A DNA stretch of 64,000 nt from Xanthomonas sp. Leaf148 (GTDB taxonomy: Bacteria > Pseudomonadota > Gammaproteobacteria > Xanthomonadales > Xanthomonadaceae), in contig NZ_LMOP01000002.1 in the NCBI RefSeq assembly GCF_001423585.1, positions 1 through 64,000 of the forward strand. Reading direction: 5' to 3'. Under the pieces are notes generated by a model that had not been told where the DNA came from, ran no database searches, and saw nothing but the letters and a program-made list of their open reading frames with translations. The stretch's first letter is position 1. Every line of letters begins with the position of its first letter. Both the position numbers and the translations under genes were made by a program. Positions 28,872 through 39,529 of this stretch are shown here, piece after piece.

Positions 28872-29915
28872 TTATCGCGATGATGCGGGTCTCGGGCGAA
28901 TCGGCGCTTTGCGTCGCGACGCAGTCGATGCCGGCGCAGCCGCTCCCGCCGTATCGGCTGCCGGTTGGGCGTCAGCCTCGCGCTGCGCTTCGGTGTCCAT
29001 ATCGGCGTTGGGCTCGTCCTCCAGCGGCGGATACGGATAGGCAATTGTTGGGCCGAGGTGCAGCCCGGCGCGCCAGCGCGCCAGTACCGGCGCAATGCGC
29101 CTGCCCAACGATTGTTGCGGCAATGACGGCAACTCGCCGTCCTGTTTCTCGCGCGCGGTGATCGCGGTCTTGGCAATGTCGAAGGCGGCCAGCGGATCGT
29201 CGCTGCGGTTCATCGCATCGATCAGCCAGGCTTGGCCGAAGTAGGTGGCATTGGACGTGTTGCCGCAGCCGAACGATGGCCGATCGGCACGTGCCGCGGT
29301 CAGGACTAGCGTGTCCGGCGAGCGCAGCGCCGGAATGAAGCCGCCCGAATAGCAGGCCGACAGCACGATGATGCGATTGTCGATACCGGCATCGTCCAGC
29401 GCCTTGCGCAGATCCTGCGGGCTGATGAAGTCTTCTTCGTTCTCATCCACCTGCACATACAACGTGTGGTCTTCGGTACCGTGGGTGGTGACGAACAGCA
29501 GTAGCGCATCTTCCTTGCGATCCATGCGTTTGCCGATCGCAGCGAGCGTGTCGTAGAGATTGTCGTAGGTCGCTAGCGGTGCGTACGGCTGCTCGCCCAG
29601 ATTGTCCGGATTGTTGACCAGCGTGACCACGCGGCCGCGCGCGTCGAAGCGTTGTTCGAACAATTGCTTGAGGTACAGCGTTTCGTTGCGAAACACGTCG
29701 TCGCTCGCGTCGCCGGCAAAGCCGACGACATATAGATCGGTGACGCCGCTGCGTTGCGGCTGCACGGCGGCAAGCGCTTTTTTCAGCGCGGCCTGGTCGA
29801 CCGGGTCCACCTGCGCCGCGTCGTCCGCTGTCTGTGCCGGCAACGCCGCGCCCGCATCGGGATGACAGCCGGCAACCAGCAAGACCACGGCGAGCAGCAC
29901 CAGCATCCGGCGCAT
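28872..29915 (-). CDS. Caspase-like (peptidase C13) lipoprotein
   Basis: 347 residues. The N-terminus MRRMLVLLAVVLLVAGC is a lipoprotein signal with Cys17 as lipidation site, which is why this start is preferred over the long frame reaching 30152. The legumain-like fold is marked by His145 in FVTTHGTED and Cys188 in IIVLSACYSGG, with LYVQVDENEEDF in between. The Pro/Ala/Glu-rich C-terminal ~60 residues are low complexity. Family C13 enzymes cleave after Asn/Asp; bacterial substrates are mostly unknown. Monocistronic. Confidence 0.85.
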   Translation of the reverse strand: MRRMLVLLAVVLLVAGCHPDAGAALPAQTADDAAQVDPVDQAALKKALAAVQPQRSGVTDLYVVGFAGDASDDVFRNETLYLKQLFEQRFDARGRVVTLVNNPDNLGEQPYAPLATYDNLYDTLAAIGKRMDRKEDALLLFVTTHGTEDHTLYVQVDENEEDFISPQDLRKALDDAGIDNRIIVLSACYSGGFIPALRSPDTLVLTAARADRPSFGCGNTSNATYFGQAWLIDAMNRSDDPLAAFDIAKTAITAREKQDGELPSLPQQSLGRRIAPVLARWRAGLHLGPTIAYPYPPLEDEPNADMDTEAQREADAQPAADTAGAAAPASTASRRKAPIRPRPASSR

Positions 29916-30421
29916 CAACGCGTGCGACGCCAAGCGTGATTGGAGCGATGGGGACAACGCCGATGCCTCGATGATGCGTGGAATGGGAATGTGTGGGGCG
30001 GTCGATCGAACGTTGCATCTGGCGACTGCGACTGCCCTCAGACAGATGCGGAGACTGCTCAAGCCGGCAGGAGCGCGGCGCAGGCCAGAACGCATCGTCC
30101 AGCCTTGCAAGCCGCTGCGCATCGTCTTCCAACCCGTTGTTGGCGCATGCATCAGCTGGCGAACCAGTTACTCCACTGACGCATGCACGAGCTGCAAGCG
30201 GTTGCGCCAAGCCAGCCTGCTTCGGTGGCTTCAACACGTCTGTATTGCTTGCAAGATGCCCTCATGCGACCGCAATCAGTCGTCGTATAAGGGCCAATCC
30301 GTCACATGACGCTTCGGTCCAGGTGCCTGTAGGTCCTACGTGCAACGCATCACACACAGCGTTCTTGCAACCTCACCGGCCGCCGCACCGCGACAGCCGA
30401 TGTCTCAGCGAACCTGCCGGC
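29916..30421. other. Intergenic region without recognised feature
   Basis: 506 bases between the C13 lipoprotein start and the mtnC stop. It must hold the promoter of the lipoprotein gene at its left end. Open frames here are shadow-like and I see no RNA gene or palindrome of note. Confidence 0.5.
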
Positions 30422-31689
<1,268 letters not shown>

Positions 31690-31724
31690 GGCGGTCTGGC
31701 TCACGAATGGGGGACGGACAACAC

Positions 31725-32378
31725 TCAGCGCGGGCCGCGCAGTTTCAGCAGTTCGAGTTCGCAATGCAGCAGAAATTCGAACGCTTCCAGATGGCGGCGT
31801 GCCTCGGCCATGTTGCGGCCCCAGGCATACAGGCCGTGTCCTTCGATGAGATACCCCCACATGCTCTGTTTGTCCAGCAAGGCCTCGACCTGCGCGGCCA
31901 GCACCTGCATGTCCTGGGTGTTGGCGAACACCGGCACGTCCATCGCGGTGTCGTGGGTGGTATTGCCTTCGAACGCCTTGAGCAATTCGTAGCCTTCCAG
32001 ACGGATCGCGCCGCTGCCTGCATACAGGCGGGACGCAATCGTCTGCACCGGCGAATGCGTATGCAGCACGCAGCCGATCTCCGGGAAGCGGCGATACAGC
32101 TGGGTGTGCAGCAAGGTTTCGGCGGATGGACGCAGCGGGCGGCCAACGGCCTGGCCATCGAAGTCCACCACCATGATGTCTTCTTCGACCAGGCGACCCT
32201 TGTCGCGGCCGGAGACGGTAATCGCGGCGTGCTGTTCGTCCAGACGATGAGAAAAATTGCTGCTGGTGGCGGGCGTCCAGCCGGCCTGGGCCAGCTCGCG
32301 GATGTTGCCGATCAGCAACTGCGCCAGCTCGTGCAAACGGGCGGCGCTATAGGGCAGGGGGGCAGTGGTCGCATTCAT
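31725..32378 (-). CDS. mtnB: Methylthioribulose-1-phosphate dehydratase
   Basis: 217 residues, class II aldolase/adducin fold. Motifs: [23 protein letters not shown], zinc ligands in [11 protein letters not shown] and in [12 protein letters not shown]. First gene of the mtnB-mtnD-mtnC unit. The other salvage genes, such as mtnA, are not in the window. Confidence 0.94.
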   Translation of the reverse strand: MNATTAPLPYSAARLHELAQLLIGNIRELAQAGWTPATSSNFSHRLDEQHAAITVSGRDKGRLVEEDIMVVDFDGQAVGRPLRPSAETLLHTQLYRRFPEIGCVLHTHSPVQTIASRLYAGSGAIRLEGYELLKAFEGNTTHDTAMDVPVFANTQDMQVLAAQVEALLDKQSMWGYLIEGHGLYAWGRNMAEARRHLEAFEFLLHCELELLKLRGPR

Positions 32379-32469
32379 ACGGCTATTCTACTGCCCCACC
32401 AGATTACGGTCAGGTGCAGCGCAGCAGGGTGTTCGACCTGCCACGCCCGGACTCCGCACATGCGCAGGG

Positions 32470-33900
32470 TCAGCGGCTGTCGCGCAGACGGCTGTGGCGA
32501 TAGCCGTAGCCGAAATAGACCACCAGCCCGACCAAGGTCCATAGACCCATCAGCATCCAGTTGTGCAAGGTCATTGCCGACAGCAAGGCCAGGCAGCTCA
32601 GCACACCGGCGCTGCAGATCAGCCACGCGGCCGGCATGCGGAACGGACGCGGCAGTTCCGGATGCGTGCGGCGCAGGATCAAGACACCGGCGCACACGGC
32701 AGCGAAGGCGATCAGCGTGCCCATCGAGGTCAGCTCGCCCAGCACATCCAGCGGGAAGATGGCAGCCAGTAGTGCGATGCCCACACCGGTGATGACGGTA
32801 TTGATGTGCGGCGTGCGGTACTTGGGATGGATGCGGGTGAAGATCGCCGGCAGCAGGCCGTCGCGCGCGATGATCATGAAGATGCGCGGCTGCCCGATGA
32901 TCATCACCAGCACCACCGACGACAACCCGATCAGCGCGCCCACTTCCACCACCACCCGCAACCAGGCCAGCTGCGGATGCGCGGCCACCGCCGTCACTAC
33001 CGGCTCATCGGTGCCCAGCTGGGTGAACGGCACCAGGCCAGTCATCACCGCGGCCATGGCGATGTAGAGCACGGTGCAGATCACCAGCGACAGCATCATG
33101 CCGATCGGCAGGTCGCGCTGCGGCCGGTGCGATTCCTGTGCCGCCACCGACACCGCCTCGAAACCGATATAGGCGAAGAACACCATCGCGGCGCCGCGCA
33201 GCACGCCCTCCATGCCGTACTTGCCCGGTGCTTCGTTGGCGGGGATGAAGGGATGCCAGTTGGCCGGGTCCACGTATTTCCAGCCCGCCGCGATGACCAA
33301 AATGATCAGCCCGGTCTTGAGGATCACCATCGCCATGTTCATCGCCGACGATTTGCGGATGCCGACATAGCACAGCCAAGTCAGCAACAAGACGATGCCG
33401 GCGGCCGGCAGATTGGCGATTGCGCCGGTGCGTTGCAGCTTGCCGTCCAGCGGTGCGCTGACCAGGGAGGCCGGTAAATGGATGCCGAAGTGTTCCAGCA
33501 GGCTGAGGAAATAGCCGGTCCAGCTGACCGCCACCGCCGAGGCGGAGACGCCGTATTCCAGCACCAGCATCCAGCCGATGAACCAGGCCGCCAGCTCGCC
33601 GAAGGTGGCGTAGGTATAGGTGTAGGCGCTGCCGGACACCGGCACCATGGCCGCAAATTCGGCGTAGGCCATGGCGCAGAACGCGCAGCAGATCGCCGCG
33701 AGCACGAACGACAGCACGATCGCCGGGCCGGCATGGTCGGCCGCGGCCTGACCGGTGATCACGAAGATGCCGCCGCCGATCACCGCGCCGATGCCCAGGG
33801 CTGTCAGCCCCCAGGGACCGAGCGCGCGTTGAAGGCCCAGCCCGTCGGCCGCCTCATGGCTGGCATGCGGGTGTTTGGTGGCCCAAAGTTGTTTGAACAT
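32470..33900 (-). CDS. APC-family amino acid permease (paralogue 1)
   Basis: 476 residues with about 12 membrane helices. The first helix carries the APC signature GIGAVIGGGIFVITGQAAA. Other segments are PVSGSAYTYTYATFGELAAW and FFAYIGFEAVSVAAQE. It belongs to the cationic amino acid transporter type of permease; the substrate is not readable from sequence. It lies 91 bp upstream of mtnB on the same strand, and 73 bp downstream of a close paralogue. Confidence 0.9.
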   Translation of the reverse strand: MFKQLWATKHPHASHEAADGLGLQRALGPWGLTALGIGAVIGGGIFVITGQAAADHAGPAIVLSFVLAAICCAFCAMAYAEFAAMVPVSGSAYTYTYATFGELAAWFIGWMLVLEYGVSASAVAVSWTGYFLSLLEHFGIHLPASLVSAPLDGKLQRTGAIANLPAAGIVLLLTWLCYVGIRKSSAMNMAMVILKTGLIILVIAAGWKYVDPANWHPFIPANEAPGKYGMEGVLRGAAMVFFAYIGFEAVSVAAQESHRPQRDLPIGMMLSLVICTVLYIAMAAVMTGLVPFTQLGTDEPVVTAVAAHPQLAWLRVVVEVGALIGLSSVVLVMIIGQPRIFMIIARDGLLPAIFTRIHPKYRTPHINTVITGVGIALLAAIFPLDVLGELTSMGTLIAFAAVCAGVLILRRTHPELPRPFRMPAAWLICSAGVLSCLALLSAMTLHNWMLMGLWTLVGLVVYFGYGYRHSRLRDSR

Positions 33901-33942
33901 GGAGCGGTTCCGGCTTGGCGCTGCGCGCGATCGTTGAACGAG

Positions 33943-33966
33943 AAGACCGGCGCGAACGCCGGTCTT
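33943..33966 (-). terminator. Hairpin between the two permease genes
   Basis: Perfect stem AAGACCGGCG (33943-33952) / CGCCGGTCTT (33957-33966) with a CGAA loop, just after the stop of the upstream permease. It ends in T residues on the minus strand. Likely a terminator or processing hairpin separating the paralogues. Confidence 0.7.
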
Positions 33967-33973
33967 GAGAGGG

Positions 33974-35446
33974 TCAGGCCTTGCGGGCCAGACGGCTATG
34001 GTGGATGCCATAGCCGAAATAGATGAACAGGCCGATCACGGTCCAGCCCACAAACACCTTCCAGTGCTCCTGGAAGGCCTGGAAGAACAGGGCCAGGCAC
34101 GCAAGCGTACCCAACGGGCAAATTATCATCGCCAGCGGTACCCGGAACGGACGCTCCAGCTCGGGCTTGGTGAAGCGCAGCACCATCACGCCGGCGCATA
34201 CGGTGGCGAAGGCGAGCAGGGTGCCCATGGACACCAGTTCGCCCAGCACGCTGAGCGGGATCAACCCGGCTAGTGATGCGGCGACCACGCCGACGATCAC
34301 GGTGCCGACATACGGCGTATGGAACTTCGGATGCACCTTGCCGAACAGCTTGGGCATCAGTCCATCTTTGGCCATGGTGTAGAAGATGCGCGGCTGCGCC
34401 ATCAGCATCACCAGCACCACCGAGGACAGGCCGGCGATCGCGCCGATCTCCACCGCGGTCTTGAGCCAGCTCAATTGCGGGTGCGCTTCCAGCGCGGTGG
34501 CCACCGGCTTGGCGGTGCCGAGCTGGGTATAGGGCATCAAACCTGTCAGCACTGCGCAGACGATGATGTAGATGATGGTGCACACCGCCAGCGAGCCTAA
34601 GATACCGATCGGCATGTTGCGTTGCGGATCCTTGGTTTCACCGGCCGAGGTCGATACCGCATCGAAGCCAATGTAGGCAAAGAACACGATCGAGGCAGCG
34701 CGGAACACGCCGCTCCAGCCAAATACGCCGGGCGCAGTATTTTCGGGAATGAAGGGATGCCAGTTAGCCGGGTCGACATATGCCGCGCCGAAGCCGACAA
34801 ACAGGCAGATCACTGCGATCTTGATCGCAACGACAATCGCGTTGATGAAGGCTGACTGGGTAATGCCGACGTAGCACAACCCACTCACAGCAGCCACGAT
34901 GAGCACGGCAGGCAGATTGAGGATGTTGCCAGAGGCCACGAACTTGCCATTGATCCAGGCAAGCGGGGCGTTGGTCAGCTCTGTCGGGAATGGAAGACCC
35001 AGCGTCCCGGTGATGAAGCTGATCAGATAGGCAGACCATGCCACCGCGACGCTTGACCCTGCAAACAGATACTCCAATACCAGGCACCAGCCAATGAACC
35101 AGGCGACGCCTTCGCCAAGCGTGGCGTACGAGTAGGAGTACGCGCTGCCGGAGACCGGCATCATCGCCGCGAATTCGGCGTAGCACAGGCCAGCAAACGT
35201 ACAGGCGATGCCCGCGAAGACGAACGACAGCATCACCGCTGGCCCAGCATGGCTGGCAGCCGCCTGGCCGGTCATCACAAAGATACCGGCGCCGATCACT
35301 GCGCCGATGCCGAGCATGATCAGGTGCTTGGCGGTGAGGGTCCGTTGTAGCGTCGCTTCGCCCTGCAGGCCGCCTTCGACCGGTTCGCCCGCATCCACAT
35401 GTCCAGCGGGCTCGATCGGTTTGACCCTCAACAGAGACTTCAGCAT
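33974..35446 (-). CDS. APC-family amino acid permease (paralogue 2)
   Basis: 490 residues from ATG 35446 (AGGG nine bases upstream; an in-frame ATG at 35455 is also possible). About 12 helices. The signature MLGIGAVIGAGIFVMTGQAA and the segment FFAYIGFDAVSTSAGETKDP closely parallel the downstream paralogue over the whole length, so the pair arose by tandem duplication. Substrate unknown; a basic amino acid or polyamine-like compound is the family expectation. Confidence 0.9.
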   Translation of the reverse strand: MLKSLLRVKPIEPAGHVDAGEPVEGGLQGEATLQRTLTAKHLIMLGIGAVIGAGIFVMTGQAAASHAGPAVMLSFVFAGIACTFAGLCYAEFAAMMPVSGSAYSYSYATLGEGVAWFIGWCLVLEYLFAGSSVAVAWSAYLISFITGTLGLPFPTELTNAPLAWINGKFVASGNILNLPAVLIVAAVSGLCYVGITQSAFINAIVVAIKIAVICLFVGFGAAYVDPANWHPFIPENTAPGVFGWSGVFRAASIVFFAYIGFDAVSTSAGETKDPQRNMPIGILGSLAVCTIIYIIVCAVLTGLMPYTQLGTAKPVATALEAHPQLSWLKTAVEIGAIAGLSSVVLVMLMAQPRIFYTMAKDGLMPKLFGKVHPKFHTPYVGTVIVGVVAASLAGLIPLSVLGELVSMGTLLAFATVCAGVMVLRFTKPELERPFRVPLAMIICPLGTLACLALFFQAFQEHWKVFVGWTVIGLFIYFGYGIHHSRLARKA

Positions 35447-35601
35447 TCGGTACATCCCTAAGTGGCAGAACGAAGGCGCGCGCGCCTGGGCGAAGGTGTG
35501 CGCCGCATCCCAATGGGACAGGCAAGCGGCCTACCTTGCCAAAGCTACACGCTCACGACAAGCGCGTACGCAGCATGAATGGCGATAATGGTCGCTGATC
35601 C

Positions 35602-36171
35602 ATGCGCAACCGAGAACGACCGATGGTGGATGCAACCCTGCGGCAGCGACTGGCTGCCTACCGCGCACGTTGGCCGGACGAGGCCGAGGTGACCGACCAG
35701 TTCGTGCAGCTGCTGGACGATGCCACCGATCCGTTCTTGCGCGAGCGTGTCGAAGGTCATTTCACCGGCTCGGCCTGGGTGGTCAGCGCCGATGGCAGCC
35801 GCACGCTGCTGACCCACCACCGCAAGTTGCAGCGCTGGTTGCAGCTGGGCGGCCACGCCGACGGCGACCGCGATCTGGCGCAGGTGGCGTTGCGCGAAGC
35901 CGAAGAAGAATCCGGTCTGACCGGTTTGCGGCTGGCAGATGCCGAGCTGTTCGACCTGGACCGCCACTGGATCCCCGCGCGCGGCGAGGTGGCGGGGCAC
36001 TGGCATTTCGACGCGCGTTACGTGGTGGTCGCAGGCGCGGACGAAGCGTTCGAAGTCAGCGAAGAATCGCTGGCCCTGGCGTGGCGCCCGATTGCCGAGC
36101 TGCTCGCCGAGCCAGAGCTGGATCCGTCGATGCGGCGCATGGCCGAGAAGTGGGTGGCCCGAGGCGTGTGA
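35602..36171 (+). CDS. NUDIX hydrolase
   Basis: 189 residues (an internal ATG at 35623 would give 182). The NUDIX box sits at about residues 83-106: it opens WLQLGGHADGD and closes REAEEESGL, with the catalytic REXXEE intact. It hydrolyses a nucleoside-diphosphate-linked compound; the substrate is not predictable. It stands alone, divergent from the permease gene. Confidence 0.88.
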   Translation: MRNRERPMVDATLRQRLAAYRARWPDEAEVTDQFVQLLDDATDPFLRERVEGHFTGSAWVVSADGSRTLLTHHRKLQRWLQLGGHADGDRDLAQVALREAEEESGLTGLRLADAELFDLDRHWIPARGEVAGHWHFDARYVVVAGADEAFEVSEESLALAWRPIAELLAEPELDPSMRRMAEKWVARGV

Positions 36172-36190
36172 CGGGTGCTCAGGGAGTGTG

Positions 36191-36607
36191 CCCTCATCCG
36201 CCCTGCGGGCACCTTCTCCCGCAGGCGGGAGAAGGGATCAAGCGCGGGAGAAGGGATCAAGCGCGGGAGAAGGGATCAAGCGCGGGAGAAGGGATCAAGC
36301 GCGGGAGAAGGGATCAAGCGCGGGAGAAGGGATCAAGCGCGGGAGAAGGGATCAAGCGCGGGAGAAGGGATCAAGCGCGGGAGAAGGGATCAAGCGCGGG
36401 AGAAGGGATCAAGCGCGGGAGAAGGGATCAAGCGCGGGAGAAGGGATCAGGTGGGAGAAGAGAGCCTGCGGCAGAAGGGATCAAGCGCGGGAGAAGGCAG
36501 CAAGCGAGAGAAGGCAGCAAGCGGGAGAAGGGGGTAGGTGGAGAAGGATGACCTGCACTCCCTTCTCCCGCTTGCGGGAGAAGGTGGCGCAAAGCGCCGG
36601 ATGAGGG
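36191..36607. repeat. Palindromic element with CCCTCATCCG/CGGATGAGGG ends, expanded by a tandem array
   Basis: The outer ends are inverted complements (36191-36200 and 36598-36607). Inside each end lies a CCTTCTCCCGC-type arm; the right side forms a perfect 11-bp hairpin (36561-36571 / 36574-36584). Between them the sequence is filled with tandem repeats. It seems to be a dispersed intergenic palindrome whose left stem was amplified. Confidence 0.75.
36225..36448 (+). repeat. 19-bp tandem repeat array, 11 perfect units plus a partial
   Basis: Unit AAGCGCGGGAGAAGGGATC, with full copies starting at 36240 and every 19 bp to 36430, preceded by a 15-bp partial. Degenerate copies continue to about 36535. 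Because 19 is not a multiple of 3, all frames stay open and produce meaningless Arg/Glu/Lys-rich ORFs. A likely variable-number locus. Not CRISPR: there are no spacers. Confidence 0.95.
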
Positions 36608-36626
36608 CCGCTCCTGTACCAACCGA

Positions 36627-37868
36627 TCAATACAAAATCCGCGTCCGCAATGTCCCTTCGATCAAGGCCAGGCCTTCCTTCAGCGCGGTGGCCTGCGCCT
36701 CGCTGGCGCTGACGTCGATCACCACGTAGCCGACCTTGGCATCGGTACGCAGGAACTGGCCGTCGATGTTGACGTTGTGGCGCGAGAACAGCTCGTTGAT
36801 CTTGGAAAGCACGCCCGGCACGTTGCGGTGGATGTGCAGCAGTCGCAGGCTGTCGGGGTGCTCGGGCAGCGTCACTTCCGGGAAATTAACCGCCGACAAG
36901 GTGCTGCCGTTATCGCTGTAGCGCACCAGCTTGGCGGCCACTTCGATGCCGATATTGTCCTGCGCTTCCAGCGTGCTGCCGCCCACATGCGGGGTCAGGA
37001 TCACGTTGTCGTGCGCGATCAACGGCGATTCGAATGCATCGCCGTTGCCCTTGGGCTCGACCGGGAACACGTCCACCGCCGCGCCGCCGATCTGGCCGGA
37101 GGTAAGTGCCGCATCCAGCGCGTCGATATCGATCACGGTGCCGCGCGAGGCGTTGATGAGATGCGCGCCAGGCTTCATGCGAGCGATTTCTGCCGCGCCG
37201 ATCATGTCCTTGGTGGATGGCGTCTCCGGCACATGCAGCGTCACCACGTCCGAGCGCGCCAGCAGGTCGTCCAGGTCGATCGCCGCACGGGCGTTACCCA
37301 GCGACAGCTTGGTTTCGATGTCGTGGAAGATCACCTGCATCCCTAAGGACTCGGCCAGCACGCCAACCTGGGTGCCGATGTGCCCGTAGCCGACGATGCC
37401 CAACACCTTGCCGCGCGTTTCGTGGCTGCCAGCAGCCGATTTGGACCAGCCGCCGCGATGGCATTCGGCATTTTTTTGCGGGATGCCGCGCAACAGCAGG
37501 ATCGCCTCAGCGATCACCAGCTCGGCCACGCTGCGGGTGTTGGAGTAGGGCGCGTTGAACACCGGAATGCCGGCCAGCTCGGCCGCATCCAGGTCGACCT
37601 GATTGGTGCCTATACAGAAGCAGCCCACCGCCATCAGCCGCTTGGCATGCGCCAGCACCTCGGCGCTCAACTGCGTACGCGAGCGGATGCCCACGATGTG
37701 CGCGTCGGCAATGCGCGCGATGAGCTCGTCTTCGGGCAACGACTTGGCGTGCAATTCGATCTGCGAATAACCGGCGGCGCGGAACACATCCACGGCGGTC
37801 GGGCTGATGCCTTCCAGCAACAGGACGCGGATGTCCTGCTTGGGAAACGAGGTTCTCTTCGGCGACAT
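36627..37868 (-). CDS. serA: D-3-phosphoglycerate dehydrogenase
   Basis: 413 residues, E. coli-type SerA. The start is MSPKRTSFPKQDIRVLLLEG (an ATG at 37880 is also in frame). NAD fold GIVGYGHIGTQVG, catalytic region ASRGTVIDIDAL, VDVFPVEPKGNGD and NVILTPHVGGST with the catalytic His. The C-terminal ACT domain (HRNVPGVLSKINELFSRHNV) binds serine for feedback. First step of serine synthesis. Divergent from the D-2-hydroxyglutarate dehydrogenase gene. Confidence 0.95.
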   Translation of the reverse strand: MSPKRTSFPKQDIRVLLLEGISPTAVDVFRAAGYSQIELHAKSLPEDELIARIADAHIVGIRSRTQLSAEVLAHAKRLMAVGCFCIGTNQVDLDAAELAGIPVFNAPYSNTRSVAELVIAEAILLLRGIPQKNAECHRGGWSKSAAGSHETRGKVLGIVGYGHIGTQVGVLAESLGMQVIFHDIETKLSLGNARAAIDLDDLLARSDVVTLHVPETPSTKDMIGAAEIARMKPGAHLINASRGTVIDIDALDAALTSGQIGGAAVDVFPVEPKGNGDAFESPLIAHDNVILTPHVGGSTLEAQDNIGIEVAAKLVRYSDNGSTLSAVNFPEVTLPEHPDSLRLLHIHRNVPGVLSKINELFSRHNVNIDGQFLRTDAKVGYVVIDVSASEAQATALKEGLALIEGTLRTRILY

Positions 37869-38076
37869 GGGGGAGCGCATTGCAGCAATCGGGTCGGCAA
37901 CTATGCCAGATGAGGTGCCGGATTGGGCGCTCGCCATGCATGGGTTGCACGCGGCAATCCCTTGCGCTGCAACGGTTTCAGCTGAATCCAACGCAGCGCA
38001 AGCGCACCACGGCGCAACTGGACGAGGCCGGCGCGCACTGGCACGCTGTGCGGTTCCTACTGCCGCGCCGTGCCCC

Positions 38077-39495
38077 ATGACCGATCCCCGCATTCTTTCG
38101 TTGCAACAGGCCGTGCCGGCATTGCGTTTGAAGACCGAGCCGGCCGACCTGGAGCATTACGGCCGCGACTGGACCCGGCGCTGGACGCCCAACCCGCTGG
38201 CCATTGCACTGCCAGGCTCGGTCGAAGAAGTGCAGGCCGTGGTGCAATGGGCGAATGCGCAAGGCGTGGCGGTGGTGCCATCGGGCGGCCGTACCGGGTT
38301 GTCCGGTGGCGCGGTGGCCGCCAACGGCGAGCTGGTGCTCAGCCTGGAACGCTTGAACAAGCCGCTGGACTTCAACGCGGTGGATCGCACGCTCACCGTG
38401 CAGGCCGGCATGCCGCTGGAAGCGGTGCACAACGCCGCGCGCGATCATGGTCTGGTGTACCCGGTGGATTTCGCCGCACGCGGGTCCTGCTCGATCGGCG
38501 GCAACATCGCCACCAATGCCGGTGGCATTCGCGTGATCCGCTATGGCAACACGCGCGAATGGGTGGCCGGTTTGAAAGTGGTCACCGGTGGCGGCGAGTT
38601 GCTCGAGCTCAACAATGCGTTGGTGAAAAATTCCAGCGGCTACGATTTCCGTCATCTGATGATCGGTTCCGAAGGCACGCTCGGCATCGTGGTCGAAGCG
38701 ACGCTGCGGCTGACCGACCCGCCGCCGCCGAGCAATGTGATGCTGCTGGCACTGCCCTCGTTCGAGGTATTGATGCAGGTGTTTGCCGCGTTTCGCGCGC
38801 AGCTGCGTCTGGAAGCGTTCGAGTTCTTCACCGACCGCGCGCTGGAGCACGTGCTCGCGCACGGCGCGCAGGCACCGTTTGCCGAGGTCCACCCGTATTA
38901 CGTGGTCACCGAGTTCGCGGCCGGCGATGCAGCGCAGGAAGCTGCCGCGATGGCTGCGTTTGAAACCTGCATGGAGCAGGGCTGGGTCAGCGACGGGGTG
39001 ATCAGCCAGAGCGATGCGCAGGCCGCGCAACTGTGGCGGCTGCGCGAGGGCATCACCGAAGCGGTGGCGCGCTATACGCCGTACAAGAACGACGTGTCGG
39101 TGCGCATCTCGGCAATGCCGGCGTTTCTGGCCGAAACCCAGACATTGCTTGGCGAGGCGTATCCGCACTTCGATGTGGTGTGGTTCGGTCATATCGGTGA
39201 CGGCAACCTGCATATCAACGTGCTCAAGCCCGACGACACCAGCCAAGCTGATTTTGTGACGGCCTGCGAGCAGGTCACCAAGGTGCTGGCGCACGCGTTG
39301 CAGCGCTTTGGCGGCAGCATTTCCGCCGAACACGGCATTGGCCTGGTCAAGAAGCCGTACCTGTGGAGCACGCACTCTGCCGCAGAAATCGCGCTGATGC
39401 GTGGCGTCAAACATGTGCTGGATCCTCAGCTTTTGCTGAATCCCGGCAAGCTGTTCGACATGGACAACGTGCCCGGCGCGACGCCTGCCGGGTAG
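38077..39495 (+). CDS. FAD-linked D-2-hydroxyglutarate dehydrogenase-like oxidase
   Basis: 472 residues, VAO/PCMH-type flavoprotein. FAD-binding part: VPSGGRTGLSGGAV, RGSCSIGGNIATNAGG, LMIGSEGTLGIV. C-terminal substrate part: WFGHIGDGNLHINVL and SAEHGIGLVKKPYL. The family includes D-lactate, glycolate and D-2-hydroxyglutarate dehydrogenases. The divergent position to serA (208-bp shared spacer) favours D-2-hydroxyglutarate, because in Pseudomonas this enzyme removes the 2-hydroxyglutarate that SerA produces while regenerating NAD. Substrate assignment is inference. Confidence 0.85.
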   Translation: MTDPRILSLQQAVPALRLKTEPADLEHYGRDWTRRWTPNPLAIALPGSVEEVQAVVQWANAQGVAVVPSGGRTGLSGGAVAANGELVLSLERLNKPLDFNAVDRTLTVQAGMPLEAVHNAARDHGLVYPVDFAARGSCSIGGNIATNAGGIRVIRYGNTREWVAGLKVVTGGGELLELNNALVKNSSGYDFRHLMIGSEGTLGIVVEATLRLTDPPPPSNVMLLALPSFEVLMQVFAAFRAQLRLEAFEFFTDRALEHVLAHGAQAPFAEVHPYYVVTEFAAGDAAQEAAAMAAFETCMEQGWVSDGVISQSDAQAAQLWRLREGITEAVARYTPYKNDVSVRISAMPAFLAETQTLLGEAYPHFDVVWFGHIGDGNLHINVLKPDDTSQADFVTACEQVTKVLAHALQRFGGSISAEHGIGLVKKPYLWSTHSAAEIALMRGVKHVLDPQLLLNPGKLFDMDNVPGATPAG

Positions 39496-39529
39496 TCTCT
39501 TCATTACCTCACATGGAATCGACACGCCG

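Noticed and set aside
36225-36448. Possible CRISPR array
   Set aside because: Units are contiguous 19-mers with no spacers and no cas genes nearby.
35670-36604. Plus-strand ORFs running through the 19-bp repeats in several frames
   Set aside because: The repeat unit has no stop in any frame and is not a multiple of three, so open frames arise automatically; no domain or start signal.
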